A stretch of 64,000 nucleotides of DNA from Bombus terrestris. Its lineage: Eukaryota; Arthropoda; Insecta; Hymenoptera; Apidae. The DNA lies in NCBI RefSeq assembly GCF_910591885.1, contig NC_063272.1:11544364-11608363 (forward strand), in the 5' to 3' direction. Positions 12,027 through 24,700 of this stretch are shown here, in pieces; the first letter of the stretch is position 1; each line of letters starts with the position of its first letter. The translations under genes were made by a program, and so were the position numbers. The notes under the pieces were generated by a model, which was given only the letters and a program-made list of their open reading frames with translations, searched no databases and had not been told where the DNA came from.

Positions 12027-15000
12027 ATCGATGTGTAGTATGATTACAAATTGCATCGAAATCGATATATTTTTCATTCGATATACATACTGCGTGGATA
12101 TGTTCTCTCTTCTCAACTTTTCTAGAAATTATTTATGACAGATGAGGAAGTGTGCTTGAGGTTTTTGGTTGCTGTAAAAGTGGTGTTAGAATGCGGTTCT
12201 ACGAGTGATTCTAGAATTATGCGCAATTTACTACATAATAATGGGTGGAGAATAAGGTAGACCTGATAATTTGAAAAGTGATTTATGGCCTTACCCAGGT
12301 TTCCTACGCGCCGAAGAAAATTGTATTATCATCGAGAAGGCAACGAGGTATTTGAACAGATCAAACGATCTCGTGATACAACTTGTAAAGGAGAAAAATA
12401 GTTGATCGATTGGTTTAAGGGAATTCAGATTTAAATCCGAAAAATTCGGAAAATTGATTTTTCGTTTAGAATAAGAGAACCGTGAAATATAATATATGAA
12501 AACTACATACTACATACGTTGCAATCTTTCTTCGATCGATTGCGATTGACGCGATTGAAAAATCATATATGAGGAGTAATATCGGAAAACTGACAACGAA
12601 ATTGCAAAGAAATTGGAACATCAAATCAAGATGTAACATTGAAAAATTACACCTATCGATTCGACATTATTTGCATATTTCTAGCAATTTACTATCCCGT
12701 AGCGAGCTAAATATATAATGCACAATCGGCGCCAGATATTCTACGAAATTGTTCTATCTGCCTTGGAGTGATCTTTCAAACTAATTTCTCTACTTGATCA
12801 ATTATATTCTCGGCTTATTCAATTGCAACCTTACAACCCTCTGTTTACAAAGAGAATTAACAGAAGGTAGCGCTAATCGTGGCAATTATTGTGATAATCG
12901 TGTATGAGAAGCGAACTCTGGAAAGCAACGAAAATAGTATTCCGAAGAAAACAGTATTGCAGCTCGCCGAGCATAAACGAAATAACATTTATCTAGCCGA
13001 AGAGGGTAAACAACGCGTGAACCTTTCAAGATGAATAAGTGGCTGCGGCGGTGCACGAACGCTGTTGTATTGATCACTTGGATAGAAACTGGGTTAACAT
13101 GGCCCGTCCACCCTCTTCTATCCTCTTACCATCCCACTTACCACCAATCCGCCCATCTCGCAATACAAATCCAAGTAACTGCGCCCAGACGCGACGCCGT
13201 GACTGCGAATCGAAACTAACCCGCTAAACACATTACGACCGACTAGGGTTTCGACATCTTCGATTAAACCTATCGAGAGGTTGAACGTAATAATTTTCTC
13301 GTTAGCTTCCCGCTGGTTACCGCGTGCCACGAAGATCTCACGATGTTCTCTGGCTTCTCGTGGAAACATAGAGCCTACGGATTGCGTTTGTCATCGTTTC
13401 GGTTAATGCGTTAACTCTTAATAGCGATATAACGAGAGAAGGGAAGGTATCGATCATTTCCAAGTTGCACGATTCACTCCGTTACATCTGAGAAAGCAAT
13501 ATTCGAGAAATTCTATCATCTTTGATTCCTCGGAGTTCGAGTCGTTCAGTCTTTGCGTGATTTATTTATTGCGTGATATTATTGCGTCGAAAAAATAATT
13601 ACCTACCGCCACTATTTCTATTTTTATTTCCATCCTTTGGAATTTCCGTGCGATTTATTCTGCCGCTGTTGGGAAAACGATATCCAAGAAATCGTATCCT
13701 TTACGATTCAGATCGTTTCGAATTTCTGTATGAATTTATTACGTTTCGCGATAAACATTCTGTGAATAAGACAATTTCTCGAGAAAAATGTTTAAAAGAG
13801 ACTTTAAAAAGTGGATTTAGAGAAATGTATTTAGACGTGTTTCGTTACAGTCTTAACTGTTCAATAGACAAGTTTAACGTAAAGATCGAAATTAAAAAAA
13901 AAGATATGTAAAGAGAAAAGTAAAATATGTACATAGCCTGACATGCTTCGTCCTTGCTTTTTAATCGAATTGTATACTATCTGTTCATGCAATAAACCGA
14001 TATTCCTCGTTATTCCACATATACGGTAACTAAGGTAACCTGCTTCATAAATTTATTATAGAGAATATCGAAGTATTTGGAACGAGTTCTAGCAATAATC
14101 GATACTGTGTCCATTATCGCAATATCGTAAGATGTCTCGCATACCCTGTAACTCCTGATAACCGTACCTTAATGGTATTAGATATAGAACAGCAAGGAAA
14201 ATCGATACGTCGCTTAAAACTTTTAAATTCCTGCGAAAGAAAAGTGCAAAAAATTTATGCAGCGAGAGGATAAAACGCAATTCCATTAGAGCATTTATCT
14301 TGACAATAATCATTATTCCGAACACGTGTTTCAATGTGTACTTCAACTTCGTACCCGACTTCCCTAATCGTTTTCATACAGTGGCTGGCGAAAGTATTCC
14401 AACACTTACCATAGAAACTTTCTATCAATGTGCATGATACGAAGCCTTCTAAAATTTCATTAGCGCAGTAACGAGACACGACTATAGCGATTATATGAAT
14501 AAAATTTTAAAGGAATCTGGAAATGTACATAATAGTCATAAGACACTTGCTGCAAGCATGAATTTAATAAAAGATTAGTATACGATATGAGTATTAGACG
14601 AAACCGTATCAAACGTGTATTTACATAGCTACAGATGGTATCGCTAAATATTATGGCTTACTAACGTAATCAATAATTCAGTATTGAAACACTTTTTGGT
14701 TTTTGTTGCAAATTGCCACTTTTGGAAATTTGCAACAAATATTTTGCAATTTCTATATGCATTCTCGGATCGGTTTCAAGTTTCCTCCATATTATCACGA
14801 CAGTGGTGTCTCATTACGCTGCTAATGAGATTTCAAAATATTTCTTATAATACACGATACATACGTACTTGTCAATAGTTTTTAAAAACGTTCAAATACT
14901 TTGAGCCACCGTAGATTTAACCGTAGAGAAGCTCTTCTTCGATACTGCTGAATAAATTAATCCGTAGCTATCGGTAACAAAAAAAAAAAAAGAAAAAAAA

Positions 15001-15320
15001 AGCGAAGCCGAAGGCAATAACAAAACGCTCGTTGTTTCGTTATCCCGGCATTGTTCGAGAAACAAAATCGTGCCGCGCTTATCGCATATATAAAACGCAC
15101 GAAATGCATTTTCATTTTCCGGATCGGAGAAATCCATCGTCGAACCGGGGCAGGGAAAAAACTGGTACGCCGGTGAATTGACAATTAAAGTCGCACGGCG
15201 ACGAAACAAAACCAATCCTCCCTAGCGGAAAATACCGGATCGAAAACAGCAACGAGGAGAAAAAAGAACGCGAGGGAATAGGAAAGAGAAAAATAGAAAT
15301 TCGCAAAAAAAAAAAATCAT
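12027..15320. other. Largely AT-rich non-coding stretch
   Basis: AT-rich to about 12880, moderately GC-rich at about 12900-13400, then AT-rich to about 15010. A/T-only runs occur at about 14980-15000 and 15305-15316. A 112-codon frame at 13573-13911 opens with GTG in AT-rich DNA and resembles nothing known. From about 15020 the sequence becomes CpG-rich. No RNA gene was found. Confidence 0.45.
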
Positions 15321-15324
15321 CGAG

Positions 15325-15327
<3 letters not shown>

Positions 15328-15356
<29 letters not shown>
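15328..15356. repeat. (AG)n dinucleotide microsatellite
   Basis: A pure AG run of about 29 bases directly after a short A-rich tract. Confidence 0.9.
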
Positions 15357-15359
<3 letters not shown>

Positions 15360-15800
15360 AATTGCAGTTGACGCGATTGTCGCGACATTCGCAAGCGCGA
15401 CGCAGACGATATTCCTCTCGGCACGATCGAGAAAATTAGGTGGTCAATTCCCGCGACTCTATTTATCATGGCGGTCAAGCAATTTCGATAACGACGCCGA
15501 TAACGTAATCATAAAATTGCGGTGGCCGCGAACGGGCGCGAACGCATGTAGCAACGAATTATCGTGCATTATCGCGCGTATCCCGTTCACTTCGCGAAGC
15601 CCCGTAACTTCGCTAAGTAATTATTTAACCGGTGCATCTCGAATTGTAAACTGCGGCGGGATTAATCGGATTGGCGAAAGCCATTTGTCTCCGTTTCACG
15701 ACAAAAAGTCGATCCAAGAACGGTTCGTCTATCCCAAAACAGATCGATCGCGAATTCAAAAGGATCGTGCGATTGTCCCTCGTGTCCGCTAACAGGAGAT
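15357..15800. other. CpG-rich island next to duplicon A
   Basis: A dense-CpG island with clustered words such as GACGCGATTGTCGCGAC and several ATTA/TTTAT-type AT cores. No convincing coding frame is present. The island lies on the low-coordinate side of duplicon A, just as a GC-rich block (about 48.6-49.4 kb) does for duplicon B. Weak similarity between the two islands was not clear enough to claim homology. Confidence 0.4.
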
Positions 15801-15813
15801 ACCAGTCTCATAG

Positions 15814-16853
15814 AAAAGTTCGGGGACGTTGTTCATAAAACGCATAAGAAGGAATACCAGAAATAATAGTTGCATTGTAAGATCTGGAGAAACAGAATAC
15901 TGGTCTTTCTGTTTACGAGAAATCGTAATCCCATCCTGGTTGAATTATTACCATGCACTGCGTATACATTTTCTATGAGTGATTTTAAAGAACGAAGAAC
16001 GTAAAAGCATATAAAATGTCGTTATGAATTTATAGGGATGCTTAAATAATTCATGCCGCTTTATTGCTACGAATCGTTGGAAAACATATAGGCGGCATGA
16101 TAGATCTAAAAAGATTTGAATATCGTATAAACTCAGCTGAAAATCAAGGTCTTCGATCACGATTACTTATAAGACAGAGGAGAAATCATGGCATCTCACG
16201 ATACTGTAATGAATGCATTTTTTCATAATTACGCGAAGATGTTATGGAAAAAAGTGCCACATACGCGTTTTTACATCACGATAACGAGAAGAGACATATG
16301 GAACTAATCATGCAGGAATATTTGGCACGAAATTCCCCTTCTCTCGTTTTACTACCGAATATTCGCCAAATCTATCATTAGCTGATCTTTTCGTCATCCT
16401 TCGTCTTAAACGGGTACTAAAAACTGAGCGTTTCGCTATGCATGAAGCGATAATTGACAAATCACAGGACGAGCCAAACTTCATTCTGGCATCTGTTTAT
16501 CACATGTTTTGGACGATTCTTCGACAAAATTGCAAGGACGAAGAGAGAAGGAAATTACTTTAAGATTACGATTACTAAAAATAATCGTATAAAATTACTG
16601 TTGCGATTAATATAACAAACGTTTTACATATAAAATCTTCGAATTTTGTAATCAGACTTTGCGCTAACGTTCGTATTGCAAAAACTTTTTCAATGATGCG
16701 ACGTTGATTATAATGATACATTAGTATACATATTGCGGGATGCACGTACTTTCACTCGCAAGCAAATACCTTCGATACATCGTATTATCCTTTTGCAGAT
16801 CGTGCTTACCTGAAAACAGAAAATAAAAGAGACTTAATTAATCTACCTTTGTA
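15814..16853. repeat. Diverged direct duplication, copy A
   Basis: Collinear with 49427-50745. Anchors (A versus B): 15814-15882 with 49427-49495; GCCACAT at 16256 with 49933; CATCACGATA-type sequence at 16273 with 49966; GGAACTAATCAT at 16300 with 49997; CTATCATTA at 16372 with 50062; CTTAAACG at 16405 with 50095; AATAATCGTAT at 16580 with 50410; and a 21-nt identity at 16803-16823 with 50687-50707. Between anchors I estimate roughly 60-75 percent identity with many indels. No terminal inverted repeats or target duplications are visible, and reading frames are not conserved. It may be an ancient segmental duplication or two copies of an unrecognised repeat. Confidence 0.72.
16804..16837 (-). 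promoter_or_regulatory. Recursive-splice-like site (ratchet point) A
   Basis: On the minus strand a T/C-rich tract runs into CTGTTTTCAG, immediately followed by GTAAGC. The 3' and 5' splice consensus therefore abut at the junction between 16810 and 16809. TTAAT-type branch-like sequence lies about 27 nt upstream. This is the arrangement of zero-exon ratchet points in long insect introns. A GT-containing AG|GTATTT word about 40 nt downstream could act as a competing donor. The exact counterpart in copy B supports constraint. Actual splicing is unproven. Confidence 0.45.
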
Positions 16854-17206
16854 TCCTTAACAATTGCAGAATATTTATTTCAGTGTAAAATTCCTTTACT
16901 ATAGTTCTACATCTGGATATTCATTAAATATCCTCCCTTGGTTAATTATAATTTTATATCTTGTTATAGGTTTATTTTATTATTATCTGGTATATCACGT
17001 TAGTTAATCGTTGATAGACTATCCCATTCTTTCAAAAATTCCAAAAAGAAGTTTCAAAGGTGTATAAGAGTGGAAGAATTATCGTTACGTTTAATAACAA
17101 ACAACGTTTGATCGAGAATTACGGATACATCCAGTAATAAATAATTTCGATAAAGAATTGAGCATAATCAATAGGATATTTACGTAAATTCAAATTTCTG
17201 TGAATA
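16854..17206. other. AT-rich spacer, nothing recognised
   Basis: AT-rich sequence between duplicon A and the mariner-like element. No frame, repeat or RNA gene was seen. Confidence 0.5.
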
Positions 17207-17208
17207 TA

Positions 17209-17420
17209 TTAGGTTGTCCGAAAAGTGTCTTTCTTTTGCAAACGTGTTTTTTACAACAGTGCACCTTCATACAAACGTGACACCAAGTCTGTGAAATGCC
17301 ATGATGTTCATCTCAACAGAACAAGATGGATCGTACGTAATTCGATAAAATAATATGAAACAGGAGACGTTGTGTCTATTATTTCCTCATAAAACGAAAG
17401 AAACTTTTCGGACAACCTAA
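17209..17420. mobile_element. Mariner-like MITE or internally deleted mariner
   Basis: The left end is TTAGGTTGTCCGAAAAGT and the right end is its reverse complement. Similarity continues through TCTTTC, giving inverted repeats of about 28 bases with two mismatches. TA flanks both ends (17207-17208 and 17421-17422), as expected for Tc1/mariner insertion. The 212-bp element is far shorter than a full mariner of about 1.3 kb and has no transposase frame. Short peptide-like traces near 17300-17400 are interrupted by stops. The near-identical ends suggest a fairly recent insertion. Confidence 0.88.
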
Positions 17421-17440
17421 TAATTTACAGGAAGTTTTAC

Positions 17441-17515
17441 CGATTAAATACGATAATATCTTAAATTAATATTAATTATTAATACGATAATATATTAAAT
17501 ACGATAATTAATACG
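17441..17515. repeat. AT-rich repeats of ATACGATAAT
   Basis: ATACGATAAT recurs three times within about 70 bases, interspersed with TTAATATTAATTATTAAT, just outside the mariner-like element. Confidence 0.65.
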
Positions 17516-17519
17516 CATT

Positions 17520-20500
17520 GGATGTTTCACGTATCTCGGCTACTTACATATTTTTCACATATTTGTATCCTTATATTCTACGCATTGTAACAGCTTCATC
17601 ATTCTCACGAACACATAAAAATCCGTACAGTCTAGTGATCAGGGATGATCGAAGAAGAATTTTTGAGGCTGCATCTAGTGGATCCTTTGGAAAGAGATTT
17701 CGAAGACCTTTAAACTATCGTTACGTGCCGACAGTTTGCCGAGATCGTAATAAAGAGAGAGGAATAACGAGCAGAAGAGAGTTACGAGGGGAGCCAGGCA
17801 GCTACGTAAATTCGCATTACCGGGGATCCCATTGCGCAAAATTGCCTGGTCGTAAAAGCGCGAAAGCCGTGTCAACCGTCGAGATATGGAATCCCCAGCG
17901 GGGCCGAGTAATATCGGTATCGCGCGGAATCGAATATACGACGTCTAGAGAATATCCTTTCGTAAATAGAAGCTCCGCAATGGAAAACGTCATCCTGTTT
18001 GTAACGTTTCTTCGCTGAATCGCGCGCGTGCCGGCGCTTTAAAACTCGTTCCCGGGTTGCCACGAACGCGCAGCGTGAACCAATCGTCCGTAAATCCAAC
18101 AGAACAGAATCAAAAATGCTTCGTTCCAACCAATGTCTCGTTACTTCTTTTTAACGACAAACGAATAAACGATACGTCTTTATCATTCATTTAACTCGTA
18201 TGTCGTATAAATTGAACGTGTCGATTAGACTGTTGTACTACTATTTACTGTGTAATTAAAAACGTTGTTATTTCTGTATTTAGAGGTAGGATCGCGATAG
18301 CTATTGTCTTATTCTTTGGACAAATCTATCACACCGTTCTGAGCCGAAAAACCTTTATTGCACTTTCTTACATGGACTAGAGACAAAAACAGAAAAATAT
18401 CTTAAACCTATCGATTATATCTAGAACTATCTTCTAGTTAGTATTTATTGTAAATAGCGCATCCGCATATGGATGGCGAGCGCAAACTCACGTTGACATT
18501 TTTAACGAAAAATGACAAGACGACCCTGTTTGAAAAAGTATAGTATAAACCGCGAAATATGACAAAATTATCTTCAAATTATTTGACCTAATTTATTTAA
18601 CCAACGATGGAATCGCATATATTTTTTCCTACGAATGAAAAGATTATACTACAGAACTATACTTAAAATGTCCTAGCATTTTCTAATTTTCGAAAACGTG
18701 CTAAAATACATGAGATTTGCCGTATCTTCAGTCTTGTGAATACAGTCGCGTTATACAGACTGTTACGCAGCAATGATCGAATATTTCCGAGCGAAGGAAG
18801 AAAAACGAAAATAGCAGGAAGAAATAAAATTCTAACTAAGAAGGGCAACGCGATGCACTCTCTCGGGTCGTATCAAAAAGATCTACACGATTGCAACATC
18901 GATCGAATAGCCCTGCTTGTAAAGAAAAAAAAAAAGAGGAAGAAAGCTGCGGAACCACTTGGGCATGCAGGTTTCCTTTCGACCCCGTCGAGCAGCGGCG
19001 ATTTTAAACGAACGTACGTTTCCGATAAGGACGGATAACGCGCGCCAGTTACAAACCAGATGCAACCGACTCGGCCGAGTTATCAAGAGAATGCAAAAAG
19101 GTCGGGGAGTGAAATGTAAATCAGAAAAATTTCCATGGCTGAAAGGAGTGGAGGGAAGATCGTTCGGGCGAACACAAGTGCCAATTAGGAAAACGGCCCC
19201 GCGGGAAGGTGGATCGCGCGAACGCCGATTAAAAAGAAACTTTATTTCGTGTTACGATTTAGAAGGCACGTAGAACGTAATACAGTTTGGTTAAGATTTC
19301 ATATCTGGTGGTTTTCCACTTTTATTATGTAGATGAGGCGCGTCAGCCGCGCCTCTATTTCGTGCTATCGTGCCATTTAGCTTCGAGGACCGACGGAGAG
19401 TCGGATATGTGTCTAGCGGAAAAAAGGAGACAAATAAACGGAGAAAAACAGCGGGTGGAGTGTAGGAGGGTGGCGAGGGGATAGGGCAGAGGGGAGGGAA
19501 AAGGAGGAGGGACAGACCGAGATAGAGATAGATAATCTAATTTGCAATCCGGTCTCGGATCACGCGCGGCGAACGCGGAATTAATGCCGTCGAGCTGATC
19601 CAATTTAAAATTCATTATCCGTCGATAAAGCTTGAAACCATTATTTCATTTGCGCAAGATTAACGGGTGCACTCAGCTGGACAAATACACCGATCGATGA
19701 GATTACGAGTGCGCATTCCAGAATCTAATAAATTAGTGATGCTACTCGTTCGCCCGTGTAACTCCATTTTCGAGCAGCATACACGATATCACGGTCACCA
19801 TTTTGCGTTTTACGATACCCGTTGATTCGCTATAAATTACACCAGATAGCTACCCGCTACTCACGCTCGTTCGAGAATAGAATATTCGCGTTGCTTCCAC
19901 CACCGCCGATATGTCGGATAATCATCGTATCGATTCGAACGTCGTACACGTGGCTATTTATTTTGAATCACTGTTGAGAACAAAATAAGAGAAAATTCCG
20001 AAGATCTTCTTAATACGTACGTATTGTCTATTTTAAGTCCTGGCTATTCGTTTTAAGTTTGAACTGTTGGAAATAAAAAAAAACCTTCGGCACATAATAA
20101 GAAATAATTACAATAGAATAACGGATTACCATGCTGTGGCATGCCGATAAAAATGTATTGTTACAAGTTGGATTTTATAAGCGACAGTAACATTGATTTC
20201 TTTTGGTACTCAAAAATACATAAAACGTTGCTGTAAAATCGTCATAATTAAGAATTTAAAAAACTGTACTTCGCTAGCCCATTTTCCTAGTATCTTCAAA
20301 TACGAGTGCGCGGTTTAGATGGCAACCGAAGAAATAAAAGATCAAATAACGATGCAGTAACAGGACACACGTCGTTTACAACGACAACTCGCTTGATTCC
20401 GAAACGTCGCTACAAACGATAATCCCCTTTCGTCCCACATTTCGTAAATGCTCCAGCTAAACACGTTCCGGGCATTCTTCGGATCTTTATCCCTCTTAAA

Positions 20501-21590
20501 ATTCGTTTCATCGTTTTGTAAATATCTTTAGAACCCATTGTAAAGGCGACACCTTCCAAGACACCTTGAGTCGTTTCGTCGACGAGAAACTGCGCGACTT
20601 CGAAATCTCGACAATGCGAGTCATCCCCGTGGACGTTTTATGGGGTTATACAGGCAGGGTTCTTTGGTTAGGGGCTGAAGAACGAGGGGGTGACTCCGTC
20701 GCGAGGAGTTATTGATTCCCTCGGCTTGGGCCGAGCTGCAGAGAAGAAGAGATGAGAAGCGAGGCGTACGCGAGCAAGCGTGAGCTCGTCGTAGTCTCGG
20801 TCAAAGTCGTCTCTTGTCTACCGGCTTCCGCGGAATATAAAAAGGTAACGGAAACCAAAAGGATTTACGGAATATGTTCTGAAATTGGCGCACACTTTTC
20901 CACGACGTGCCAGGCAGAAAGAAATGGCAAGCATCTTCGCTTCGAAAACGAGATTATACGTTCGACGACACAGTTTTCCAGACTTCGAAAATTCTCTTCC
21001 GAACGAGTACGACGAATTATTCTCGTCCCTTGTTTCGTCCGAGCGAAATTCTCCTGGAGAGATTCTCCTCGCCGCGCGAAAAAGATTCTGCGAAGTTACG
21101 GCGTTAAGAAATTTCGTTAATGTACTTGCGAGACTTGTTCGATACTGGGAGATACGTTTTTATGCAATGGAAAAACAATTTGAATATCGACCGTAACTCT
21201 TCTTGGACGTTGTTGTTAGAGTTTTATGTTCTTTGGTATATTCGTATTAAATGTTGATCCACCCATCGAGGATCCAGCGATAGTTTTTCATAACGATACA
21301 AGTATTTCGATTTCGTTAAATTTCACGAACTTCTGAAATTTAAGTGAAAGAAACGGCAAGGAAAGAGTTGTTAAAGGGGTTCGTGGAATTCTCTTGCGAA
21401 ACTACGATATCGAAAGACAGAATTCGATAACGCACACTGAAAAAGACTTGCGGTTATTCCTTAATACTTAACGCAGGTTAATTTAAGAAACTGTATGATA
21501 TCAAAGAGATAGCGCTACGATGATAAGATAAATACGATAAACCTACAAATAATTACGTTAAACATTTTTATAGACGCTTATAAACGCATA
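17520..21590. other. Alternating GC-moderate and AT-rich non-coding DNA
   Basis: GC-richer blocks lie at about 17650-18100, 18860-19620 and 20300-21200, with AT-rich DNA between them. Frames of 100-166 codons at 17518-18018, 18959-19273 and 20752-21120 have several competing frames on the same bases. They are arginine-rich and resemble no family, so they look like products of composition. A purine-rich tract lies at about 19430-19530. No RNA gene was found. Confidence 0.45.
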
Positions 21591-21598
21591 GGTAAATT

Positions 21599-21618
21599 AA
21601 AAAAAAAAAAAAAAAAAA
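21599..21618. repeat. Poly(A) run of 20
   Basis: Twenty consecutive A in AT-rich DNA, with no recognisable retroposon body upstream. Confidence 0.85.
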
Positions 21619-21719
21619 TACGGTATCGAAAAGATAAGACTAGGAGATAAATACGTTTTGTGAAATTGCGACAAATTTCAAATTGACAAAGATCCGTTTG
21701 AAATATCCTTCCTACGTCA

Positions 21720-24700
21720 AAGTCCAATGAATCGAGAAAGACTTACTCCCTTCCCTTCCCTTTTAACCGTGGCTACGGAACGGAGGAAGAGGAAGCGCTG
21801 AAAATGAGATAAGATTGAAAGCAGGTAGCAACGAAACACAAGCTCCGGGTTCTCGCGCATTTAACCAGAGTCCGTGCTAAAATCTGAAGTAGCGAGGAAC
21901 CCGTGCAGATCAAAACCGTCTGTCGCAAATAGGTACACGAGTCGGGTTGTTCCGCTAAACGGAATAAAAATTCGCCCCATCGAATCAAGAAAGCTATTTG
22001 CCCGGGTGGCTATAGACATGATTGCCGGTGGAACATTCACTCGGTGAAACGTCGGCCACTGGCACGGAATAACGTAGGAAAGGGGGGTTTTTGGACCGAG
22101 GGACGGCGGCGAAGGAGCATAGAAACCGAAGGAGAACGAGGAAGGGAAGAACGTGCTGCAATTTTAGCCTTTTACCCTTTTATGAATTCTAGAACTACCC
22201 CGACGGGACTGCTCCGGGTTATGCGGTTATGCAAAAGCTGAGTCAAGCGCGATCGGAATTACGCTTGGCGGCGGGCAGCGATAAAGGTATACAGAAATTG
22301 CAGTTTCTAAAAGTTCACCGGCACACAGCGGTGGTTGGAAAGAGGATAGAAGGGGGGAGGGAGCGAAGAGGGTGGAGTTTAGTCACCGGCTGCGACCTAC
22401 CTCCTCCACGGGCCTTCTTTGTGCAAGCTTACACGCTCCGCCGGTAAAAGACTCCGGAAATGCGACTGCGACGGCAAGGAAAGGAAGAAAGGGGACCAGA
22501 GGGGCGGAGGGCGTCGTTGAAAACCGGAGGGCTGACTCTTCGCTGTTTTCGTATTCCAACATCGATCCCGATATATACCACTACGAAAACGTTCCTCGAC
22601 GCCCGCTCGATGTCAGGCAAGAGAAAGCCCTTGCCAGAAACAGCCCGCTGCCCTTCGCGATGTTACGAGGTTTGAAAAATTACGCGTCAGAGGCTCTCTG
22701 ATTTCTGGGTAATCAAGCCGTGTCTACTGATTCGTTAAACGGGCCGATTAGTCGGCGTTTTAATCGTGAACTCGAGCACCGGCGTAACGAGCTGCGTTTA
22801 ATCGAGCGCGAGAAACGCTTCAGATTATAAAAGGTTTCAAGAAAATGACAAACTGTAGGTTCTATCGATATCGAAGGGTATTTTCCAGGTTTCTATCTCT
22901 TTGTTTCTCTTTCTTTTTATTAGAAGAACGTATAGTTAATTTTTTGTGGTCGTGATACATTCCTTCGAATTATATTCGTTTGTATTCAATTAGATTTGAG
23001 TGATCGTCGTAGATTTCAGTCGATAAGTGGTTGGAAAATTTATCAGTTCGTTGCTGATTTTTAAAAGGATATGTTCTAATTATGAATTTACATTAAAATT
23101 ACGATGGCCAGAAAACCTAACTTATTTTGTTCCTTACAATAATCATAGCTACGCGTAATATCGTGATAAGATTAATCAATTTTTAAAATCGATATTAACG
23201 ATAGTGCTGAAATTTGTAATCGTCGGATCTCGTAAAACTGTTTTCTTACTTAACAAGCTCTTCGACTTAGGATTCTCCGATTTTTGAAATGCGAATTAAC
23301 GAGATTCTTTGAGACTACTTCGCCATAAAGAATCTAAAGATCTAAACCATTTGGAATATCAAGTATCAAAAACTAACGCATTAGCATTCAACTGAATTAG
23401 CTGAAAGGTTATCATCGAGAAGTCATTTCGCATCTTGTTATAAATAGACAGATCAAGAGACGAGTTGATTCACACTGAAAGTCCGTCCTACCAAACTGTT
23501 CCCCCTAAATACGACGCGTCGTCCTTCCATAAGGAAAATACACAGCTTCCCTTCCTGTTCTCGTTTCACCTCGTCTGGCCGGGCGTGCACGTCCCCGGAA
23601 CTTAAGGTTTATCGACGAGGTTGCTTGGTTTCGGTTAAAGGGTCTGCCCCTGAGCCACAGAGAAGATAAGCTTGCCCTGTTTACAGTCACCCTCGTCGAA
23701 GAAACGATCAGGAACGAGATTTTCATCGCGACGCGTCTATCGGATCCGATGTAATATACCGTGAAGCGACATAGCGCAACGGCCCTGGCAACGTTCGAGG
23801 TCGCCGGTAATTTTTCTCCACGGTTCTCTTTTATTCCGGATGAAAAGAAAGAATTTCAATTTTCAGATTCCACGCCAGCGCGTAGCGTCGCGTTGCCGCA
23901 CGGGGGAAAAACGCGACAAACGAAAAATTTAATTTAACATGGTTATCGACGCTTGGCGACGACAACAGCAACGACAACATCGGCGGCGACGTTTCAACGG
24001 CGTTTACTTTGTTTACCGTGCCTTGGAGAATAACGAACTATCGAGTAATTGGGGCGAAGACTTTCGCTGCTGCGATTCTGTGATATTTTCATCGAGGTTG
24101 ACGTGCAGATAAAAATAAATGCACGTTGGCGTTACGATCAATTTCCAGCTGTGTCGATATTTCCCCTTGAATAGGGAAATTTTAATTTCAAGATAAGCCT
24201 GCCGCTCCTCGTACCCGGTTTGCGAATAATCTACTTATCCTTTAAATTTGATCCGCGAAAGAAAAGCGTAGCTTGCAATTTTCGAAGGCAAGGTAATCGA
24301 GGATACGCTATTATAATTTTTAATGAACGGCATTTCCTTGCAGATCTTTTCAACGGAGAACGAGAGTACGCGAGCAATTAGGAGGCAGATTTCCATCCTG
24401 ATATTCCTATCCAATCTAACGTAGCATCGTGAGCGCAGTAAGGATTAGTAAGCTTTCTTTATGTAAGGGAAGAAATTCAATTTTAAGATTTCCGTTGAAC
24501 CTCTTTCACCGGAATAATAATCTGCCCCCGCGCGCTGAAATTCAATTCTTGGCAAAGGAGTCGTAACGACTGACCACTTACGATAAGAGCGGTAGTAGTC
24601 ACCAGAGTATGGGCCATAAAATTCCGAAGGAACGAAGAAATCTACACCGACCGGACAAATCGTCGTCAAAACGCGGAGAAAATTGGGAACTGGGTCAACG

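Noticed and set aside
16430..16500. Minus-strand codon-like conservation between copies A and B (for example RMKFGSSCD versus RTKFRSSYN)
   Set aside because: It is suggestive over about 22 codons, but B meets a stop shortly after and A and B lose frame elsewhere through indels. It is probably general homology rather than coding constraint.
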